A DNA stretch of 64,000 bases. Source: Anaerolineae bacterium. GTDB taxonomy: Bacteria; Chloroflexota; Anaerolineae; Anaerolineales; Anaerolineaceae. Positions 1 through 8,090 of the stretch are shown here, piece after piece; the first letter of the stretch is position 1; each line of letters starts with the position of its first letter. Location of the stretch: assembly GCA_013178295.1 (NCBI GenBank), contig JABLWW010000007.1, forward strand, positions 1-64,000. Direction: 5' to 3'. The translations under genes and the position numbers were made by a program. Under the pieces are notes generated by a model. It saw only the letters and a list, made by a program, of their open reading frames with translations. It did no database searches and had not been told where the DNA came from.

Positions 1-1
1 C

Positions 2-73
2 CATGACGCGGGCGAGCCAGCAGATAGTGATAAGTCGTTCATTGAGCGCATGGCAAAGGCGTATCCAGTGTAG
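2..73 (+). CDS. C-terminal end of an unidentified protein (5' partial)
   Basis: One frame is open from the window edge to a TAG at 71-73 and would encode an end reading HDAGEPADSDKSFIERMAKA then YPV. The composition (acidic, then a basic amphipathic end) looks protein-like. The piece is too short to identify, and it could be chance. The following 180 bases hold no convincing gene; the next start is at 256. Confidence 0.35.
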   Translation, partial: HDAGEPADSDKSFIERMAKAYPV

Positions 74-255
74 GCGTTCGTCAGTCGGCTTGCTCTCGGT
101 ACGGTACGGCGGCGGGCGGTTGTCAGTGCGGTGTCAGAGGGTAGGGTATGCACCTTTTCGTAATCTCTCTCGCGGGATAGCCTAGAGGGCGAACCGAAGC
201 CAGAATTCTGCCAGGAATAAGTTTAATCACCAGTGAACCAGGAGAAAATAGGTTT

Positions 256-567
256 ATGGACGAAAACGAAACTAATGAGTTGAATATTGAACGCGTGATG
301 CGCATGGTACAGGGAGAAACACTAAAACACATCAGGGATAGGATGATACTTGCCTTGCTATTTTGTGGCGTACCAGTTTCAAAGATAGTGGACATGATGG
401 TAGGCGACCGTGTACCAGTGGATGCTGACCCGTTCGTGAAGGACTGGCTACAGGTGTCGGGTATTCAGGATGGACATCTTGTTAGGGCGATAAACAAGGG
501 CGGCGGAGTTGGCTCCAAAATGACACAGCAGGCGGTCTACAAAATGCTATGGCAAATAAACGATTAG
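256..567 (+). CDS. Small tyrosine-recombinase-like protein without catalytic residues
   Basis: A 103-residue protein preceded by an AGGAG site at 239-243. It resembles the start of the catalytic domain of integrases: RDRMILALLFCGVPVSKIVDM corresponds to the usual 'RDRALLLLGFAGALRRSEL' block. A later LVRAINKGGGVGSKMTQQAVYKML resembles the 'R.V.R.G..G..LS.QAV..IV' block. The catalytic Arg of the first block is absent (VPVSKI in place of L-R-x-x-E), and the protein stops before the H-x-x-R and Tyr motifs. It is therefore a degenerate recombinase, or a small regulator derived from one. It overlaps the next gene by 19 bases, which suggests translational coupling. Identification is by motif memory only. 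Confidence 0.5.
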   Translation: MDENETNELNIERVMRMVQGETLKHIRDRMILALLFCGVPVSKIVDMMVGDRVPVDADPFVKDWLQVSGIQDGHLVRAINKGGGVGSKMTQQAVYKMLWQIND

Positions 568-974
568 TCTCACCAGAGCGTAGTTATTGGCGCGATGTAG
601 AACTATCAATCCGTCATAGGATGTACGGTTATGATACACCATGCACTGACATTGACCATTTATTGATAGAATACAGTGATTGCAAGCCGGTTGCGATTAT
701 TGAGCACAAAAGCGAACACGCAAAGCCAGTTATGCCGGGCAATCCGTCCATTTTGGCGATTGAGCGGCTGGCTGATGCGGCGAAACTGCCTTTTTTTGTG
801 GTGCGGTATTCGGGCGATTTTCGTTGGTGGTGGGTAATGTCGGTCAACGCAATAGCAAAGCGGATTTTGCCAAAGCGTGAGAAGATGACTGAAATCGAGT
901 ATGTTGAATTTTTGTACCGCTTGCGCGGCAAGCCAATGCCGAAAGAGGTAAGGAATAGTCTGTTGCCGTTCTGA
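549..974 (+). CDS. Hypothetical protein with a PD-(D/E)XK-like nuclease pattern
   Basis: A 141-residue protein, coupled to the upstream gene by a 19-base overlap. Residues about 35-57 read DIDHLLIEYSDCKPVAIIEHKSE. A conserved Asp, a hydrophobic strand and then E-x-K is the arrangement of PD-(D/E)XK nucleases such as the VRR-NUC and resolvase-like families. The following segment (SILAIERLADAAKLPFFVVRYS) resembles the helix-strand that completes such a fold. I know no specific family for it. Its place on an integrated element, beside recombinase genes, fits an accessory nuclease. The catalytic assignment is inference. Confidence 0.5.
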   Translation: MANKRLVSPERSYWRDVELSIRHRMYGYDTPCTDIDHLLIEYSDCKPVAIIEHKSEHAKPVMPGNPSILAIERLADAAKLPFFVVRYSGDFRWWWVMSVNAIAKRILPKREKMTEIEYVEFLYRLRGKPMPKEVRNSLLPF

Positions 975-1051
975 TGTGAGAACTGCTCAAAAGGTGTATG
1001 TAGAACACGCCAGGATAGGCTAGAATAAGCGATTTTCGTGATAGGTGTATC

Positions 1052-1081
1052 AAAAGACCTGGTGAGAAGCCAGGTCTTTTT
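1052..1081 (+). terminator. Rho-independent terminator
   Basis: AAAAGACCTGG (1052-1062) pairs with CCAGGTCTTTT (1070-1080) around a seven-base loop and runs into T residues. It ends the small rightward operon (256-974) and faces the leftward recombinase gene. The bases from here to 1183 hold nothing else evident. Confidence 0.85.
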
Positions 1082-1183
1082 TGTCTTTATGCGGGTGTGT
1101 CAATTGGTGATGATGTCTGATGCCATTCTAACATGAGCGGCGGAATGATAAAAATCACTTATGGTAATGTCCATTACAGAAAG

Positions 1184-2101
1184 TTATTTGAGATTATCAA
1201 TCGGGCTGGCTTTGCGGTGGGCTTCAAGCAAATCGGCGTCAAGCCACTGAACATATTTGCGCGTGGTGTCAATGTTTGAATGACCTAACAATGCTTGCAG
1301 GGAGACAATATCCATACCGCTTTTCAAGGCAAGAGTGGCAAATGACCTGCGTAAAGCGTGAGGGCTGAACGGTACACCTGCCTTTTTGGATAGTCTTGAC
1401 AAGAGCGAACTCAAGCCGTCAGCCGAAAATCGTTCACCTTGATTTGTCTGAATGGCGGGCGCATTAGGTGATTGATTAGAGCATGTCTGCCAGTATTTGA
1501 GTAGTACGCGGCGGGTTGTCGCACCAATGGCGGTTGTACGGTCTTTTCTGCCTTTGCCTTGCCGTACGCGGATAAAGCCTGTTTGCATATCAATATCTTC
1601 ACGATTGAGGTTGACAAATTCCTGGCGGCGCAAACCAGAGTCTATAAAAAGCAGGATGATTGCCTTTTCGCGCAAACTGCAAACAGAAAGCAGCTTTTTC
1701 ACCTGTTCGCCATTGAGGAATGGCAATCGCTTTTCTCTTACCTTTGGCATAGCAAAAATCACGGGTGAAGGTAAATAACCCTCTGAATGCCAAAAGCGAA
1801 CCAGTGTACGGATTGAACGGGCAATGCCATTGAGATACCAATCGGATTTACTGGCATACAGGGCAAGATACTCACGCACCAGGCGGGCGTTTAGCTCATG
1901 CGGAGCGGTAACACCTTGCGCTTCAAGCCAGTTGATAAACTTGCCTAAAATCTTTTGATAGTTTTTGAGTGTGGCATGTGTGCATTGCATGGCGACACGC
2001 GATAGAACAAAATCTGTCCATGCGTTTTTTAGCTCTACAGTGCTAATGTTAAAAAAACGTGTTTCGGAAGCTGCTGTTCTTTTTTTGTTTTGAGTGTGCA
2101 T
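1184..2101 (-). CDS. Tyrosine recombinase / integrase (XerC/D-like)
   Basis: Site-specific recombinase of about 305 residues, with all five catalytic positions visible. They are Arg in GLRRQEF, Lys in GKGRKDR, H-x-x-R in SPHALRRSF, His in LLGHSN and the nucleophile Tyr in TRKYVQW near the C terminus. The N-terminal half is the usual SAM-like core-binding domain. I chose the ATG at 2101, which has GGCGG six bases upstream. The frame stays open further, but those codons lie in the repeat zone and in the remnant of the interrupted SDR gene, so they are not integrase. It probably inserts and excises the element whose right end is here. It is transcribed away from the junction. Confidence 0.85.
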   Translation of the reverse strand: MHTQNKKRTAASETRFFNISTVELKNAWTDFVLSRVAMQCTHATLKNYQKILGKFINWLEAQGVTAPHELNARLVREYLALYASKSDWYLNGIARSIRTLVRFWHSEGYLPSPVIFAMPKVREKRLPFLNGEQVKKLLSVCSLREKAIILLFIDSGLRRQEFVNLNREDIDMQTGFIRVRQGKGRKDRTTAIGATTRRVLLKYWQTCSNQSPNAPAIQTNQGERFSADGLSSLLSRLSKKAGVPFSPHALRRSFATLALKSGMDIVSLQALLGHSNIDTTRKYVQWLDADLLEAHRKASPIDNLK

Positions 2102-2165
2102 ATATACCGCCATATATGGAATTATTACGGCATAAATGGCAGTATATCGCTGTATATGGTGTGGG
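2099..2165. repeat. AT-rich inverted/direct repeats at the element-gene junction
   Basis: This stretch holds the palindrome CCATATATGG (2110-2119) and several related motifs, such as GGCAGTATATCGCTGTATATGG at 2136-2157 written in + orientation. They lie between the integrase start and the point where SDR homology is lost. Such clustered short repeats are typical of recombinase core or arm sites, or of an integrase operator. No exact att core can be defined without the other end. Confidence 0.45.
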
Positions 2166-2492
2166 CTTTTTGCGCGCTGATGCAACCGCCTGCACAACAG
2201 CCTGGCCAGCTTCCAATCGGCTTGAGCGGATACGTTCCTTGCGCGCCCCTGTCCATCGTCCGGCACCGATATTTTCCCCAGCTAGATTGACAATCGCATA
2301 AGCCCCCTCTACCTCATTCTGCCAGCCCTGTGGTGTTCGCCCATCCCATTTCAAAACGCGCATCCCCGGCGGCAACGTCAGCTTTTGCGGCAAGCGGCTC
2401 AAAACCACCACCTCATACCCCTTTTGCAGAAGCAGCGCGCTCAAAGCTCTGCCAATCAGCCCGCTGCCTCCCGTAATAATTACCTTTTTCAT
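2161..2492 (-). pseudogene. Truncated SDR39U1 / TIGR01777 epimerase-like gene
   Basis: The start is ATG at 2492 with a strong GAGGAGGTG site. The product begins MKKVIITGGSGLIGRAL, the Rossmann dinucleotide-binding motif. It continues with the family blocks VLKWDG, AIVNLAGENIGAGRWT and RKERIRSSR. Similarity stops after about 110 residues, around 2163. The family normally continues for nearly 300 residues with an S-A-x-G-Y-Y-G active-site segment, which is absent. The frame then reads into the repeat zone and stops at 2049. The gene was evidently cut by insertion of the element to the left. Confidence 0.8.
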
Positions 2493-2643
2493 CAAACACC
2501 TCCTCTCAAAACATTCAGCAGATGACAATCATCAACACCCATACATGATTTAATCATAAAAAGCAAACCTTAACAAGTTCTTAATAAAGTCCTTTTTCCA
2601 AACAGTTGAATAGGCGTGCTATAATCAGCTTGTTGGAGCCAGC

Positions 2644-3147
2644 ATGAGCGAAACCGTTTTGGTGCTCAACACAAACTTTGAGCCTATCAACGTATGTAAT
2701 ATGCGAAGAGCAATCGGGCTGCTCCTCAGCGAAAAAGCATCCCTGGTGCTGGATGGCAGAGGAGAAATCAAATCCTGCAATCAATCCTTCCCTCGCCCCT
2801 CCATCATTCAACTACGCGCAATGGTACACCGCCCGCGGCCACGCGTCAAACTTACCCGACGGGAAATCTTCCGCCGCGACCACTACACCTGTCAGTACTG
2901 CGGCAAACACAGCCAAAATTTGACCATAGACCACGTTATCCCACGCCACCTCGGCGGGCAACATGTGTGGGAAAATGTGGTTACTGCCTGCTCAGCCTGC
3001 AACCACCGTAAAGGCGGACGCACCACCGCTGAGGCGGGAATGAAACCAATCAAACAACCCAAAGAACCCCCTCTTTCAGCCCGTTACCTCTTCGCTCATT
3101 ATCTGGAAGAAAATGCAGAATGGGAAACCTACCTGCTGGGCTGGTAA
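2644..3147 (+). CDS. HNH endonuclease family protein
   Basis: A 167-residue protein. Residues about 82-133 form an HNH nuclease fold. A zinc knuckle CQYC is followed by TIDHVIPRHLGGQHVWENVV, where the catalytic His-Asn elements lie, and then CSACNHRKGG, which supplies the second Cys pair. The N-terminal 70 residues (VLVLNTNFEPINVCNMRRAI) are the conserved extension of the small stand-alone HNH proteins common in Chloroflexota, cyanobacteria and actinobacteria, whose role is unknown. GGAG lies eight bases before the ATG. A TATAAT at 2620-2625 could be its -10 element. It sits alone and convergent with the next gene. Confidence 0.85.
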   Translation: MSETVLVLNTNFEPINVCNMRRAIGLLLSEKASLVLDGRGEIKSCNQSFPRPSIIQLRAMVHRPRPRVKLTRREIFRRDHYTCQYCGKHSQNLTIDHVIPRHLGGQHVWENVVTACSACNHRKGGRTTAEAGMKPIKQPKEPPLSARYLFAHYLEENAEWETYLLGW

Positions 3148-3174
3148 CCCTCTCTGTCACCTCTTGCACAAAAG

Positions 3175-3933
3175 CTATCCAAAGTCAAGCGGCAAAAAGT
3201 CCTGCGTCAGGCAAATGGGTTCGGGATAAATCTGGCGTGCTTCATCCAGTGCCTTCATCAAGGCGACATTCATCTGCGAGTAATGTATCAAATACAGCGC
3301 ACGTGTCTCTGCCCGCCGCGCAATTTCAGCTGCCTGTTGAGGGGATGTGTGCCCTATAGAAGCTCCAGCAGCCTCATGAATAAGAATATCAGCCCTGTAT
3401 GCCAGCCGTACAACCTCCTCACACGGCTCGGTATCGCAGGAATATGCCACCACCTTAGACTGAGGGATAAATTCAAAACGCAACCCCATCGTGGGGATAA
3501 GATGACGTACGGGAGAAGCTAAAATCCTCAAATCCTCCCGCTCGATAACAGGCATCATTTCTCCATCCGCGACAACGTGAAAAGAAACCGTATAGAAATT
3601 AGGCCAAGAGAGCAGCTCATACAAATCCAACATGGCTTGCACACGCCGAATCGTGTGTTCCAAGCCATAGATATCCAGCGGGCGTTTTCTGCCCAGCAGC
3701 CACATCCCCATAAGCAGCAGGGGAACACCAGACACATGGTCAGGGTGAAAGTGCGTCAGCACCAGGTCAGTCAGCGCATCAAAAGCCACACCAGCCCGAC
3801 GGAGTTTAAGAATTGGGTTGCTGGCAGTATCTACCAGAATGGTACGATCCCCCTGTGTAACCAGCAAGTGAGTATTATCCTGTACTTCATCGGGAACAGC
3901 AAAACCAGAGCCAAGAATCATCACCTTCGCCAT
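3175..3933 (-). CDS. MBL-fold metal-dependent hydrolase (RNase Z-like)
   Basis: A metallo-beta-lactamase-fold protein of 252 residues. The metal motif T-H-F-H-P-D-H (after LTDLVLTHFH) is visible about 60 residues in. Further ligands are in DILIHEAAG and the late LYLIHYS. The layout and the opening MILGSGFAVPDEVQDNTHLLV resemble the RNase Z/ElaC and AtsA-like branch. No specific substrate can be assigned. I chose the ATG at 3933 because GAGGGAG lies nine bases upstream; the open frame begins 11 codons earlier without such support. It is divergent from ppdK. Confidence 0.8.
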   Translation of the reverse strand: MAKVMILGSGFAVPDEVQDNTHLLVTQGDRTILVDTASNPILKLRRAGVAFDALTDLVLTHFHPDHVSGVPLLLMGMWLLGRKRPLDIYGLEHTIRRVQAMLDLYELLSWPNFYTVSFHVVADGEMMPVIEREDLRILASPVRHLIPTMGLRFEFIPQSKVVAYSCDTEPCEEVVRLAYRADILIHEAAGASIGHTSPQQAAEIARRAETRALYLIHYSQMNVALMKALDEARQIYPEPICLTQDFLPLDFG

Positions 3934-4112
3934 GCAACATACTCCCTCTAAGCAATGCTCTCTCACAATTGGGATAAGCCAACACCACTGACACTTTTAT
4001 TATATCCTTTTTAGCGTTTAAAAAATTCAAAAGAGACGTTTTTTGCAAGTCTATTCGCCTTGCATTCCTGTCGCCATGGATGCGATTGTTCATACAACTT
4101 GTCGTTTTCCGC

Positions 4113-4173
4113 CAATTGTTCCTACTTACTTTGTGGTACAATGATAAACTGTCGGGATATGTGCAATTGTTCC
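4113..4173 (+). promoter_or_regulatory. Upstream region of ppdK with a repeated CAATTGTTCC
   Basis: The 283-base gap between the divergent MBL gene and ppdK contains CAATTGTTCC twice, at 4113-4122 and 4164-4173, 51 bases apart. Each copy is followed by a possible -10 (TACAAT at 4137-4142; TATACT at 4174-4179). This could be a duplicated promoter or a pair of operator half-sites. I see no gene or structured leader in this gap. Confidence 0.3.
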
Positions 4174-4216
4174 CTATACTGGGATTATTAATATTTCATC
4201 TGAGGAGGACTATCTC

Positions 4217-6916
4217 GTGTCACACAAATGGGTTTATCTTTTTAACGAAGTGGATAAAGCCGAAGCCAAAGCTGGCGGCAATTGGGATGGCGTTCTTGCC
4301 CTGCTGGGCGGCAAAGGTGCCAACCTGGCAGAAATGACGCGCATCGGCGTGCCTGTTCCACCTTTCTTTACTGTAACTACCGAAGCCTGCAATGCATATC
4401 TGGCAGCTGGCGGCAAGTTTCCTGAAGGAATGTGGGATCAGGTTCTTGAAGCTCTGCATGTTGTCGAAAAGGCATCCGGTAAGAAATTTGGCGACCCCGC
4501 CAATCCATTGCTGGTCTCCTGCCGATCTGGAGCCAAGTTCTCAATGCCTGGTATGATGGATACTGTCTTAAATATCGGTCTCAATGATGAGACTGCCAAA
4601 GGCATGGTCAAGTTGACAGGCAACGAACGGTTCGTCTATGATTCCTACCGCCGCCTAATTCAGATGTTCGGCTCAGTTGTACTTGGTATTGCTGATGAGG
4701 CTTTCGAGGATGTTCTTGAAGCCTATAAACACGAAAAAGGAGCCAAAGTTGATACAGACCTTGATGCGGAAGCTCTAAAAGAGTTAACCGAGAAATTCAA
4801 AGCGGTAGTTAAAAGGGAAAAGGGGTTCGACTTCCCACAAGACCCCTTCAAACAGATGGAACTGGCTACTGAGGCTGTCTTCAAGTCATGGAACGGTAAA
4901 CGCGCCATTGACTATCGCCGCGCTACCAATATCCCCGATGATCTAGGCACCGCTGTCAACATCGTTACCATGGTCTTTGGCAATATGGGATGGGACTCGG
5001 GCACCGGCGTTGCCTTTACCCGCAACCCCTCGACTGGAGAAAAGAAACTGTATGGCGATTATTTGCTCAATGCACAGGGCGAAGATGTTGTTGCCGGTAT
5101 CCGTAATACCGAAAAGATAGATACCCTGGGCGAAAAGCTCCCCGAAGCCTACCAGCAATTCCTGGATATCTGCAAGAAACTGGAAAGCCACTACCGCGAT
5201 ATGCAGGACGTTGAGTTCACGATTGAACGCGGCAAGTTGTGGATGCTTCAGACCCGCAACGGCAAGCGCACAGCCCAAGCTGCCATCTCCATCGCCGTCC
5301 AAATGGCAAATGAAGGGTTGATCACCAAAGAGGAAGCCGTGAAACGCGTCAAGCCTTCAGATGTAGATGCATTGCTACACCCTCAATTTGACCCCGAAGC
5401 CAAAAAGAAAGCCCAAAAAGAGAACCGTCTGTATGCCACCGGCGTCAATGCCTCCCCTGGCGCAGCTGTTGGGCAGGTCTATTTTGATGCCGATACCGCC
5501 GAAAAGAAAGCCAAAGAAGAAAAGCAGGCTGTGATTATGGTGCGCCCCTTCACCAAACCGGATGATGTCCACGGTATGCTGGCAGCCAAGGGTATTCTGA
5601 CCAGTGAAGGCGGTGCTACTTCCCATGCTGCAGTCGTTGCCCGTCAGTTTGGCGTGCCCTGCGTTGTTGGCGCTTCGGCTGTTCGCATTGACCTCGAAAA
5701 GCGTCAGATGACCTCCAATGGTATCACTGTCAAGGAGGGCGAATGGATCTCAGTAGATGGCACCAGCGGCGAAGTGTTCGTAGGAAAAATTGATTTGCGT
5801 CAAGTCAATATCGAAGAACAGACTGACCTGATGACTCTCCTGAGCTGGGCTGATCAGTTTGCCCGCCTGCAGGTCTGGACCAACGCCGACTACCCCAAAG
5901 ACGCCCGTCGTGCCCGCAGCTATGGTGCGGTTGGTATCGGTCTTTGCCGAACCGAGCACATGTTCTTTGAAACCGAACGCCTGCCCATCGTCCAGCGCAT
6001 GATCCTGGCAGAAACCATCGAAGAGCGTGAGAAAGCGCTCAATGAACTGTTGCCCTATCAACGTTCTGACTTTGACGGCCTCTTTGAAGCGATGGACGGC
6101 TACCCGGTCATTATCCGCCTCATTGACCCGCCGCTGCATGAGTTTATGCCGGATGAGGAAAAGCTTTTTGAAGAAGTGATCACCATGCGCGTCAAAGGTG
6201 AAACCAAAGGGCTTGCAGAAAAAGAAAAACTGCTGGCAAACATCCGCTCAATGCACGAGTCGAACCCCATGATGGGACTGCGCGGCGTCCGCCTTTCCAT
6301 CTATATGCCTCAGATTGTCGAAATGCAGGTGCGCGCTATCTTTGAAGCTGCTGCCGATTGCACCCTGCGTGGCATCCACGTCAAACCCGAAGTCATGATC
6401 CCACTGACAGGTACCGTCAAAGAGCTGGAATGGATACAGCCCCGCCTCGAACGGATTGCCAAGGCTGTCATGGAAGAGAAGAAAGTTTCCTTCCCCTACA
6501 AATTCGGCACCATGATTGAGATACCCCGCGCGGCGCTGACCGCTGGCGAAATTGCCAAGCTGGCAGAGTTCTTCTCCTTTGGCACCAACGACCTCACCCA
6601 GATGACCTTTGGGTATAGCCGCGACGACGCTGAGCGTAACTTCCTTGTCCAGTATGTTGAAGAAGGTATCCTCCCCAAGAATCCCTTCCAGGAACTTGAC
6701 CGCGAGGGCGTCGGGCGTCTGATGCGTATGGCAGTTGAAGAGGGACGCCAAACCCGCCCCGACCTGGAAGTTGGCATCTGCGGAGAACACGGCGGCGACC
6801 CCAGTTCCATCGAGTTCTGCCACATGATTGGTAATAACTACGTGAGCTGCTCGCCCTTCCGCGTCCCCGTTGCCCGCTTGGCAGCCGCTCATGCCGCCTT
6901 GAAAGATAAGAAATAA
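4217..6916 (+). CDS. ppdK: Pyruvate, phosphate dikinase
   Basis: An 899-residue enzyme interconverting pyruvate, ATP and phosphate with PEP, AMP and PPi. It is full length for the family. The N-terminal ATP-grasp domain is followed by the swivelling phosphohistidine domain, with GGATSHAAVVARQFGVPC and the catalytic His at residue 470. The C-terminal TIM-barrel domain contains GLCRTEHMFFE and EVGICGEHGGDP, whose Cys is the usual proton donor. Translation starts at GTG (4217), with GAGGAGG at 4202-4208. In anaerobes PPDK can work in glycolysis with PPi or in gluconeogenesis. Its place before pdhABC fits a pyruvate node. It is monocistronic, as shown by the terminator immediately after. Confidence 0.97.
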   Translation: MSHKWVYLFNEVDKAEAKAGGNWDGVLALLGGKGANLAEMTRIGVPVPPFFTVTTEACNAYLAAGGKFPEGMWDQVLEALHVVEKASGKKFGDPANPLLVSCRSGAKFSMPGMMDTVLNIGLNDETAKGMVKLTGNERFVYDSYRRLIQMFGSVVLGIADEAFEDVLEAYKHEKGAKVDTDLDAEALKELTEKFKAVVKREKGFDFPQDPFKQMELATEAVFKSWNGKRAIDYRRATNIPDDLGTAVNIVTMVFGNMGWDSGTGVAFTRNPSTGEKKLYGDYLLNAQGEDVVAGIRNTEKIDTLGEKLPEAYQQFLDICKKLESHYRDMQDVEFTIERGKLWMLQTRNGKRTAQAAISIAVQMANEGLITKEEAVKRVKPSDVDALLHPQFDPEAKKKAQKENRLYATGVNASPGAAVGQVYFDADTAEKKAKEEKQAVIMVRPFTKPDDVHGMLAAKGILTSEGGATSHAAVVARQFGVPCVVGASAVRIDLEKRQMTSNGITVKEGEWISVDGTSGEVFVGKIDLRQVNIEEQTDLMTLLSWADQFARLQVWTNADYPKDARRARSYGAVGIGLCRTEHMFFETERLPIVQRMILAETIEEREKALNELLPYQRSDFDGLFEAMDGYPVIIRLIDPPLHEFMPDEEKLFEEVITMRVKGETKGLAEKEKLLANIRSMHESNPMMGLRGVRLSIYMPQIVEMQVRAIFEAAADCTLRGIHVKPEVMIPLTGTVKELEWIQPRLERIAKAVMEEKKVSFPYKFGTMIEIPRAALTAGEIAKLAEFFSFGTNDLTQMTFGYSRDDAERNFLVQYVEEGILPKNPFQELDREGVGRLMRMAVEEGRQTRPDLEVGICGEHGGDPSSIEFCHMIGNNYVSCSPFRVPVARLAAAHAALKDKK

Positions 6917-6935
6917 CCAGCACAACACCCCACAA

Positions 6936-6971
6936 AGACCCAGAGTATGCAACCCTCTGGGTCTTTTTTTT
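6936..6971 (+). terminator. Rho-independent terminator after ppdK
   Basis: AGACCCAGAG (6936-6945) pairs perfectly with CTCTGGGTCT (6955-6964) and is followed by a run of T. The bases from here to 7116 form an AT-rich promoter region for pdhA with several TACAAT-like boxes. Confidence 0.92.
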
Positions 6972-7116
6972 CAGCGTAGAACCTTTTCAAAATCTTATAG
7001 AAAACAAACACAAATACAGGTACAATGTACAATAATTACAAAAATTATCTGAATACGCTCCGCCCCACAGCATTTTGTACAAGTCGCAGACACATTGTCA
7101 GGAGGTTAACTTAGTT

Positions 7117-8076
7117 ATGGAAAAATCCGAATATCTGAAGCTCTTCCATGAGATGGTAGTCATCCGTCGTTTGGAAGAACGTGCAGCCGAGTTATACCAG
7201 CAAGGGAAAATCGGCGGCTTTCTTCATCTGTACATTGGTCAGGAAGCAGTTTGCACCGGACTGATCTCTGCCCGCCAGCCAGTCGACCGCGTCATCACCG
7301 CCTATCGAGACCATGGTGTTGCCATCAGTTGTGGGCTTTCAGCTCGCGAGGTGATGGCTGAATTGCTGGGCAAAGCGACCGGCTGTTCGAGAGGCAAAGG
7401 CGGATCAATGCACATGGCAGATGTCAGCAAAAACTTCTGGGGAGGACATGCCATCGTGGGAGCGCACCTTCCGATTGCCGTCGGGCTGGCGCTGGCAGAT
7501 GCATACAAAAGCCAGCCAGCTGTAACAATCTGTATGTTCGGCGATGGCGCCACTAATATAGGATATTTTCACGAGGCGCTAAATCTTTCCAAAGTCTGGA
7601 ATCTCCCCGTCTTGTGGGTGTGTGAGAATAATCAGTACGGTATGGGCACCGCTGTAGAACGCGCTTCAGCCGTTTCCGAAATACGCCAGAAAGCCTGCGG
7701 CTACCGTATGCCAAACGACAGCGTCAATGGCATGGATATCATCGAGGTCAGGGAAACAGCATTACGCGTCCTCGAGGAAATACGCAACGGCAGCGGTCCT
7801 CAATTGCTGGAAATCAACACGTATCGTTTTCGCGGGCACTCGATGGGCGACCCAGAACGTTACCGCAAACCCGAAGAGGTACGTAAATGGGAGGAAAACG
7901 ATCCCATCGGCATTTATCAACGCTATCTCATCGAACACAAAATTGCAACCGAGCAAGAACTGGATGAAGAAACCAGTCGTGCTGAAGCAGAGATTCAAGA
8001 CGCTGTCGAATTTGCCGAAGCCAGCCCAGAACCGGGCGCGGAAGAATTGTTTGCACACATCTACAGCGAGGCATGA
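7117..8076 (+). CDS. pdhA: Pyruvate dehydrogenase E1 component, alpha subunit
   Basis: A 319-residue thiamine-diphosphate-dependent E1 alpha subunit. The ThDP/Mg motif is visible as FGDGATNIGYFHEALN...CENNQYGMG. Also visible are the substrate-channel block GGSMHMADVSKNFWGGHAIVG and the phosphorylation-loop-like YRFRGHSMGDPERYR. The start is ATG 7117, with GGAGG at 7101-7105. The beta subunit and E2 follow at once, so this is one operon. Acetoin dehydrogenase E1 looks similar and cannot be excluded by sequence alone. The absence of acetoin-specific neighbours favours pyruvate. Confidence 0.9.
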   Translation: MEKSEYLKLFHEMVVIRRLEERAAELYQQGKIGGFLHLYIGQEAVCTGLISARQPVDRVITAYRDHGVAISCGLSAREVMAELLGKATGCSRGKGGSMHMADVSKNFWGGHAIVGAHLPIAVGLALADAYKSQPAVTICMFGDGATNIGYFHEALNLSKVWNLPVLWVCENNQYGMGTAVERASAVSEIRQKACGYRMPNDSVNGMDIIEVRETALRVLEEIRNGSGPQLLEINTYRFRGHSMGDPERYRKPEEVRKWEENDPIGIYQRYLIEHKIATEQELDEETSRAEAEIQDAVEFAEASPEPGAEELFAHIYSEA

Positions 8077-8090
8077 AAGGAGATACCACT

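Larger units (their letters stand above)
1..2165. mobile_element. Right end of an integrated element (left end outside window)
   Basis: A tyrosine recombinase lies next to the point where an SDR39U1 gene loses its family similarity, at about 2163. The genes to the left (a recombinase-like fragment and a small nuclease-like protein) have no housekeeping character. The AT-rich repeat zone at 2099-2165 is the likely attachment site region. The other end and the missing 3' half of the interrupted gene would lie left of the window. The boundary is inferred from loss of homology, not from a sequenced empty site. Confidence 0.55.

Noticed and set aside
3-185. A 60-codon frame at the window start
   Set aside because: Arg/Ser-rich translation with no ribosome binding site. 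It overlaps a more protein-like partial frame ending at 73.
6248-6952. A 234-codon minus-strand frame opposite ppdK
   Set aside because: Shadow of the ppdK codon pattern. No start site or family motif, and it crosses the ppdK terminator.
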